Of a stretch of 32,710 nt of DNA, positions 30,307-32,710 are shown in pieces. Location: assembly GCF_026420845.1 (NCBI RefSeq), contig NZ_JAOWCB010000048.1, positions 1 through 32,710 on the forward strand. The letters are read 5' to 3'. Below the pieces are notes generated by a model, which saw only the letters and a list, made by a program, of their open reading frames with translations, had not been told where the DNA came from and searched no databases. The position numbers and the translations under genes were made by a program. The DNA is from Streptomyces sp. PR69. GTDB lineage: Bacteria; Actinomycetota; Actinomycetes; Streptomycetales; Streptomycetaceae. Every line of letters starts with the position of its first letter. Position 1 is the first letter of the stretch.

Positions 30307-30942
30307 CTACTCGGCCGCGCCGTACATCCGGTCGCCGGCGTCGCCGAGCCCCGGCACGATGTAGCCCTGCTCGTTCAGCCGCTCGTCGACCGAGGCGGTG
30401 ACCACGGTGACCGGAGTGCCCGCCAGCTCGCGCTCCATCACCTCGACGCCTTCGGGGGCGGCGAGCAGCACGACGGCGGTCACATCGTCCGCGCCGCGCT
30501 TGATCAGCTCCTGGATCGCCGCGACCAGCGTGCCGCCGGTGGCCAGCATCGGGTCGAGGACGTACACCTGCCGGCCCGAGAGGTCCTCCGGCATCCGCGT
30601 GGCATAGGTGGACGCCTGGAGCGTCTCCTCGTTGCGGATCATGCCGAGGAACCCCACCTCGGCCGTCGGCAGCAGCCGCACCATGCCGTCGAGCATGCCC
30701 AGACCGGCGCGCAGGATCGGCACGACCAGCGGCCGCGGATGGGAGAGCTTCACGCCCGTCGTCCCGGTGACCGGGGTCTCGATGTCGACCTGGTCGGTGC
30801 GCACATCCCGGGTGGCCTCGTACGCGAGCAGGGTCACCAGCTCGTCGGCGAGCCGCCGGAAGGTCGGGGAATCGGTGCGCTTGTCGCGCAGCGTGGTGAG
30901 TTTGTGCGCCACCAGCGGGTGGTCGACGACATGGATCCGCAT
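30307..30942 (-). CDS. upp: Uracil phosphoribosyltransferase
   Basis: A 211-aa type I phosphoribosyltransferase that makes UMP from uracil and PRPP in pyrimidine salvage. PRPP loop: VYVLDPMLATGGT (near 125-137); uracil-site tail with ERLNEQGYIVPGLGDAGDRMYG at the C-terminus; flexible loop with PILRAGLGMLDG. The length matches E. coli Upp (208 aa). The ATG at 30942 starts the conserved MRIHVVDHPL; the frame is open another 13 codons upstream without reason. TAGTGT at 30955-30950 is 7 nt upstream and no ribosome site is seen, suggesting a leaderless transcript. Confidence 0.96.
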   Translation of the reverse strand: MRIHVVDHPLVAHKLTTLRDKRTDSPTFRRLADELVTLLAYEATRDVRTDQVDIETPVTGTTGVKLSHPRPLVVPILRAGLGMLDGMVRLLPTAEVGFLGMIRNEETLQASTYATRMPEDLSGRQVYVLDPMLATGGTLVAAIQELIKRGADDVTAVVLLAAPEGVEVMERELAGTPVTVVTASVDERLNEQGYIVPGLGDAGDRMYGAAE

Positions 30943-30949
30943 GGCGTCC

Positions 30950-30955
30950 ACACTA
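30950..30955 (-). promoter_or_regulatory. Candidate -10 box of upp (leaderless)
   Basis: TAGTGT on the minus strand sits 7 nt before the upp ATG with no Shine-Dalgarno in between, the usual spacing for a leaderless transcript. Confidence 0.4.
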
Positions 30956-31021
30956 GCGGGGCTCGCATCAACCGAGGCCACAGAGGGAAGGTGGAAGCAA
31001 CAGGGACCCAGTGGTGGGGTG

Positions 31022-31273
31022 ATGCGGCCGATGCCGAAGCCGGGATCAGAACCAGAGCCGGAAGCGGAAGCGAGACGGGAGCGCGGCTCCCGGGGCCTTG
31101 AGGACCCCGAGGCCGCCGCGGCCCTGGAGGCCGACGCGGAGCGCCGGCGGCGGCGCGCCCAGTTTCTGCGCGAGCTGCACGAGGCGCGGGCGCTGCGCGA
31201 CCGGGTCCAGCCGCGGCGCGCCAGGGCCGCCCGGATGCGTCAGCAGATGCGCATGCGGACCTTCCGCTGGTAG
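31022..31273 (+). CDS. Conserved basic 83-aa protein
   Basis: A small Arg-rich, helical protein: acidic/Pro start, then RRRRRAQFLRELHEARALRDR and the tail ARMRQQMRMRTFRW. I recall this C-terminus as conserved among Streptomyces, which with the strong third-position GC pattern supports coding. The start is either the ATG at 31022 or the GTG just before it (31019), with GGTGGGG upstream. Unknown function; nucleic-acid or membrane binding is possible from charge. Lies between upp (divergent) and the TadA-associated gene. Confidence 0.7.
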   Translation: MRPMPKPGSEPEPEAEARRERGSRGLEDPEAAAALEADAERRRRRAQFLRELHEARALRDRVQPRRARAARMRQQMRMRTFRW

Positions 31274-31489
31274 CGGCCCGCGCCTCCCCGCAACCGCCTG
31301 AAAGCAGTCCGGAAAGCGGTCCGGGAGGCATCCGGACGGCAGTATGGAAACCGCACTCGTGAGAACTGGTGGACGACGCAACGACGGAAGACCTCTCGCA
31401 TCGGCCCGGTTTCTGCCACGATTCCGAGTGGGCGGGGCATGAGCAGCGCACCGCCGGTCGTCACACCTCTGATCAGTGGGAGAGTCACG

Positions 31490-32020
31490 GTGTACTTCGC
31501 CGCACTGCTCGCGCGCACTCCAGACGGGTGGGAAGCGAGCGACACAGAGCTCGACGATGTGGAGACCCTGTCGGATCTGACCGAGCTGGCCCGTGAGGTC
31601 TCGGTGGACGAGGACACGGTGCTCGTCTTCATCGAGCAGGAGGGCGCGTGGTTCGGCGTCGTCCGAGTGGAGGGCGAGGACGACCCTCGCATCTACGTCT
31701 CGGACGCGGCCGCCGCCGCGCGCTCCTCGTATGGAGAGATCCTCACCGACGAACTGCTCGGCGGGGACGACGACGACGCGGCCGATGAACTGGACGCGCT
31801 GAACCTCGACGGCACCGAGGACGGCGAGCCGGAAGCGGCCGGCGAGGACGATCTGACGGACTCCCCGGCCGGGGCCGCCCCGGTGGGTCCGCTGGGCGAC
31901 CGCGAGATCCTCGGCGACCTCGGGGTCTCGGCCAAGGAACTGCTGTCCATCGAGGAGGACGGGCTGATGGTCATCGCCGAGGCGCTCGGCGCTTCCGAGG
32001 TCCTGGAGACCGTTCGCTAG
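31490..32020 (+). CDS. tRNA adenosine deaminase-associated protein
   Basis: A 176-aa protein always next to tadA in actinobacteria in my recollection and named for that. Start YFAALLARTPDGWEASDTELDD is its signature; a highly acidic middle (EDDPRIY, DDDDAADELD, about 64-125) and a final helical segment (LGDREILGDLGVSAKELLSIEEDGL) follow. The GTG at 31490 has GGGAGAG upstream and begins the conserved region; an upstream ATG (31439) is less likely. It overlaps tadA by one base (TAGTG), so the two are coupled. Its role in the TadA reaction is unknown. Confidence 0.88.
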   Translation: MYFAALLARTPDGWEASDTELDDVETLSDLTELAREVSVDEDTVLVFIEQEGAWFGVVRVEGEDDPRIYVSDAAAAARSSYGEILTDELLGGDDDDAADELDALNLDGTEDGEPEAAGEDDLTDSPAGAAPVGPLGDREILGDLGVSAKELLSIEEDGLMVIAEALGASEVLETVR

Positions 32021-32535
32021 TGACCGGCGCACCACCCGCGACACCTCCGCCGCCCGACCCGTCCGGTCGTGCGCACGACCCCGTACGCGGACCGTGGGAG
32101 GCGTCGATGCGCCTCGCCCTCAAGGAGGCGGAGCAGGCCGCGCTGTCCGGCGATGTGCCGGTCGGCGCCCTTGTGCTGGCCGCCGACGGCACGCTCCTCG
32201 CGTCCGGGCACAACGAACGCGAGGCGACCGGCGATCCGACCGCCCATGCCGAGGTGCTGGCGATCCGCCGGGCCGCCGAACGGCTCGGCCGGTGGCGGCT
32301 GACCGGCTGCACGCTCGTCGTGACGCTGGAACCGTGCACGATGTGCGCGGGGGCGATCGTCCAGTCGCGTGTGGACCGGCTGGTCTACGGGGCGCGCGAC
32401 GACAAGGCGGGCGCGGCGGGCTCACTCTGGGACGTCGTACGGGACCGGAGGCTCAACCACCGCCCCGAGGTCGTCCTCGGCGTTCTCGGCGAGGAGTGCG
32501 CCCAGCAGCTCAGCGCCTTCTTCCGGGACCGCTGA
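32020..32535 (+). CDS. tadA: tRNA-specific adenosine deaminase TadA
   Basis: A 171-aa zinc deaminase that converts A34 to inosine in tRNA-Arg(ACG), allowing it to read CGU, CGC and CGA. The zinc/proton-shuttle site is intact: HAE in PTAHAEVLAI (near 70-76) and PCxxC in LEPCTMCAGAI (near 105-113). The N-terminal 28 residues are Pro-rich; the ATG at 32107 would start at MRLALKEAEQAA and is the conserved start, so the true start is uncertain. The GTG at 32020 overlaps the upstream stop. Followed by a small hairpin and a tRNA gene. Confidence 0.93.
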   Translation: MTGAPPATPPPPDPSGRAHDPVRGPWEASMRLALKEAEQAALSGDVPVGALVLAADGTLLASGHNEREATGDPTAHAEVLAIRRAAERLGRWRLTGCTLVVTLEPCTMCAGAIVQSRVDRLVYGARDDKAGAAGSLWDVVRDRRLNHRPEVVLGVLGEECAQQLSAFFRDR

Positions 32536-32547
32536 GCCCCCCGTCCC

Positions 32548-32566
32548 GGGCCGCTTCAGCCGGCCC
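32548..32566 (+). terminator. Small hairpin after tadA
   Basis: GGGCCG-cttcagc-CGGCCC, a 6-bp stem with a 7-nt loop, starts 13 nt past the tadA stop. It is short, so this is a weak call. Confidence 0.4.
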
Positions 32567-32605
32567 CGCAGGCATATCGATTTCGGCGCACGGCCCACCT
32601 TGGGC

Positions 32606-32611
32606 TAGGAT
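32606..32611 (+). promoter_or_regulatory. Candidate -10 box of the tRNA gene
   Basis: TAGGAT is 7 nt before the mature tRNA 5' end; a weak -35 TTCGGC (32582-32587) is 18 bp upstream. The transcript would start close to the tRNA. Confidence 0.5.
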
Positions 32612-32618
32612 CTCTCCC

Positions 32619-32703
32619 GGTAGCGTGTCCGAGCGGCCGAAGGAGCTCGCCTCGAAAGCGAGTGTGGCGCAAGTCACCGAGGGTTCAAATCCCTCCGCTA
32701 CCG
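32619..32703 (+). tRNA. tRNA-Ser (anticodon CGA)
   Basis: An 85-nt class II tRNA. The acceptor stem GGTAGCG pairs perfectly with CGCTACC; the anticodon stem CTCGC/GCGAG encloses CTCGAAA, giving CGA, which reads UCG Ser codons. There is an extended variable arm as expected for Ser, a T-loop GGTTCAAATCC, and discriminator G. CCA is not encoded (GCTCTTCA follows). UCG is a frequent Ser codon in high-GC genomes. Confidence 0.95.
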
Positions 32704-32710
32704 CTCTTCA

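Overview
The window is very high-GC DNA with strong third-position GC bias, frequent GTG starts, G-rich Shine-Dalgarno sites, tight ATGA/GTGA stop-start overlaps and GC-rich hairpin terminators. Together with the protein families (M28 secreted aminopeptidase with a PA domain, I36-type inhibitors, an LAXTG-like sorted protein, a tRNA adenosine deaminase with its actinobacterial partner protein) this points to a Streptomyces or close relative. No phage, transposase, integrase, rRNA or CRISPR array is visible.

Region 1 (about 200-16200) looks like an extracellular polysaccharide locus of Wzx/Wzy type. GDP-fucose supply: fcl (-) and gmd (+), divergent. Then a large secreted LamG/FnIII/DNRLRE protein and a lipoprotein (+); a GT4 glycosyltransferase and a WcaF-like acetyltransferase (-); a Wzy-like polymerase (+); a three-gene operon of two I36-type inhibitors around a lipoprotein (-); and a translationally coupled operon (-) of a WcaI-like glycosyltransferase, a Wzz/BY-kinase-like copolymerase with a degraded ATP site, and a Wzx-like flippase. 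No initiating phosphoglycosyltransferase is visible; it may lie outside the window.

Region 2 (about 16300-19016) holds a TagD-like cytidylyltransferase (+) and a CDP-alcohol phosphatidyltransferase (-). Between them sit a thioesterase remnant, an AlaX-type alanyl-tRNA editing protein and a short gene tail, which looks like inserted or decaying DNA. The cytidylyltransferase and transferase could make and use a CDP-alcohol, perhaps to decorate the polymer or make a lipid.

Region 3 (19153-21687) has a flavodoxin-like protein, a secreted coiled-coil protein with a sortase-like C-terminus, and a YCII-family protein. Region 4 (21738-24922) is a copper operon: small membrane protein, CopA P-type ATPase and a PCu(A)C-like protein, behind a CsoR-like palindrome. 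Region 5 (25100-32703) is core chromosome: HhH-GPD protein, M28 aminopeptidase, HerA-like ATPase, a conserved 98-aa protein, LytR_C protein, upp, an 83-aa basic protein, the TadA-associated protein, tadA and tRNA-Ser(CGA).

The best candidates for something new are the fucose-based Wzx/Wzy system with a degenerate kinase-type copolymerase, His-rich tracts in both the polymerase and the copolymerase, and an embedded inhibitor operon whose middle gene seems to have lost a PPLDV-repeat tail by a frameshift. All functions are read from sequence alone.
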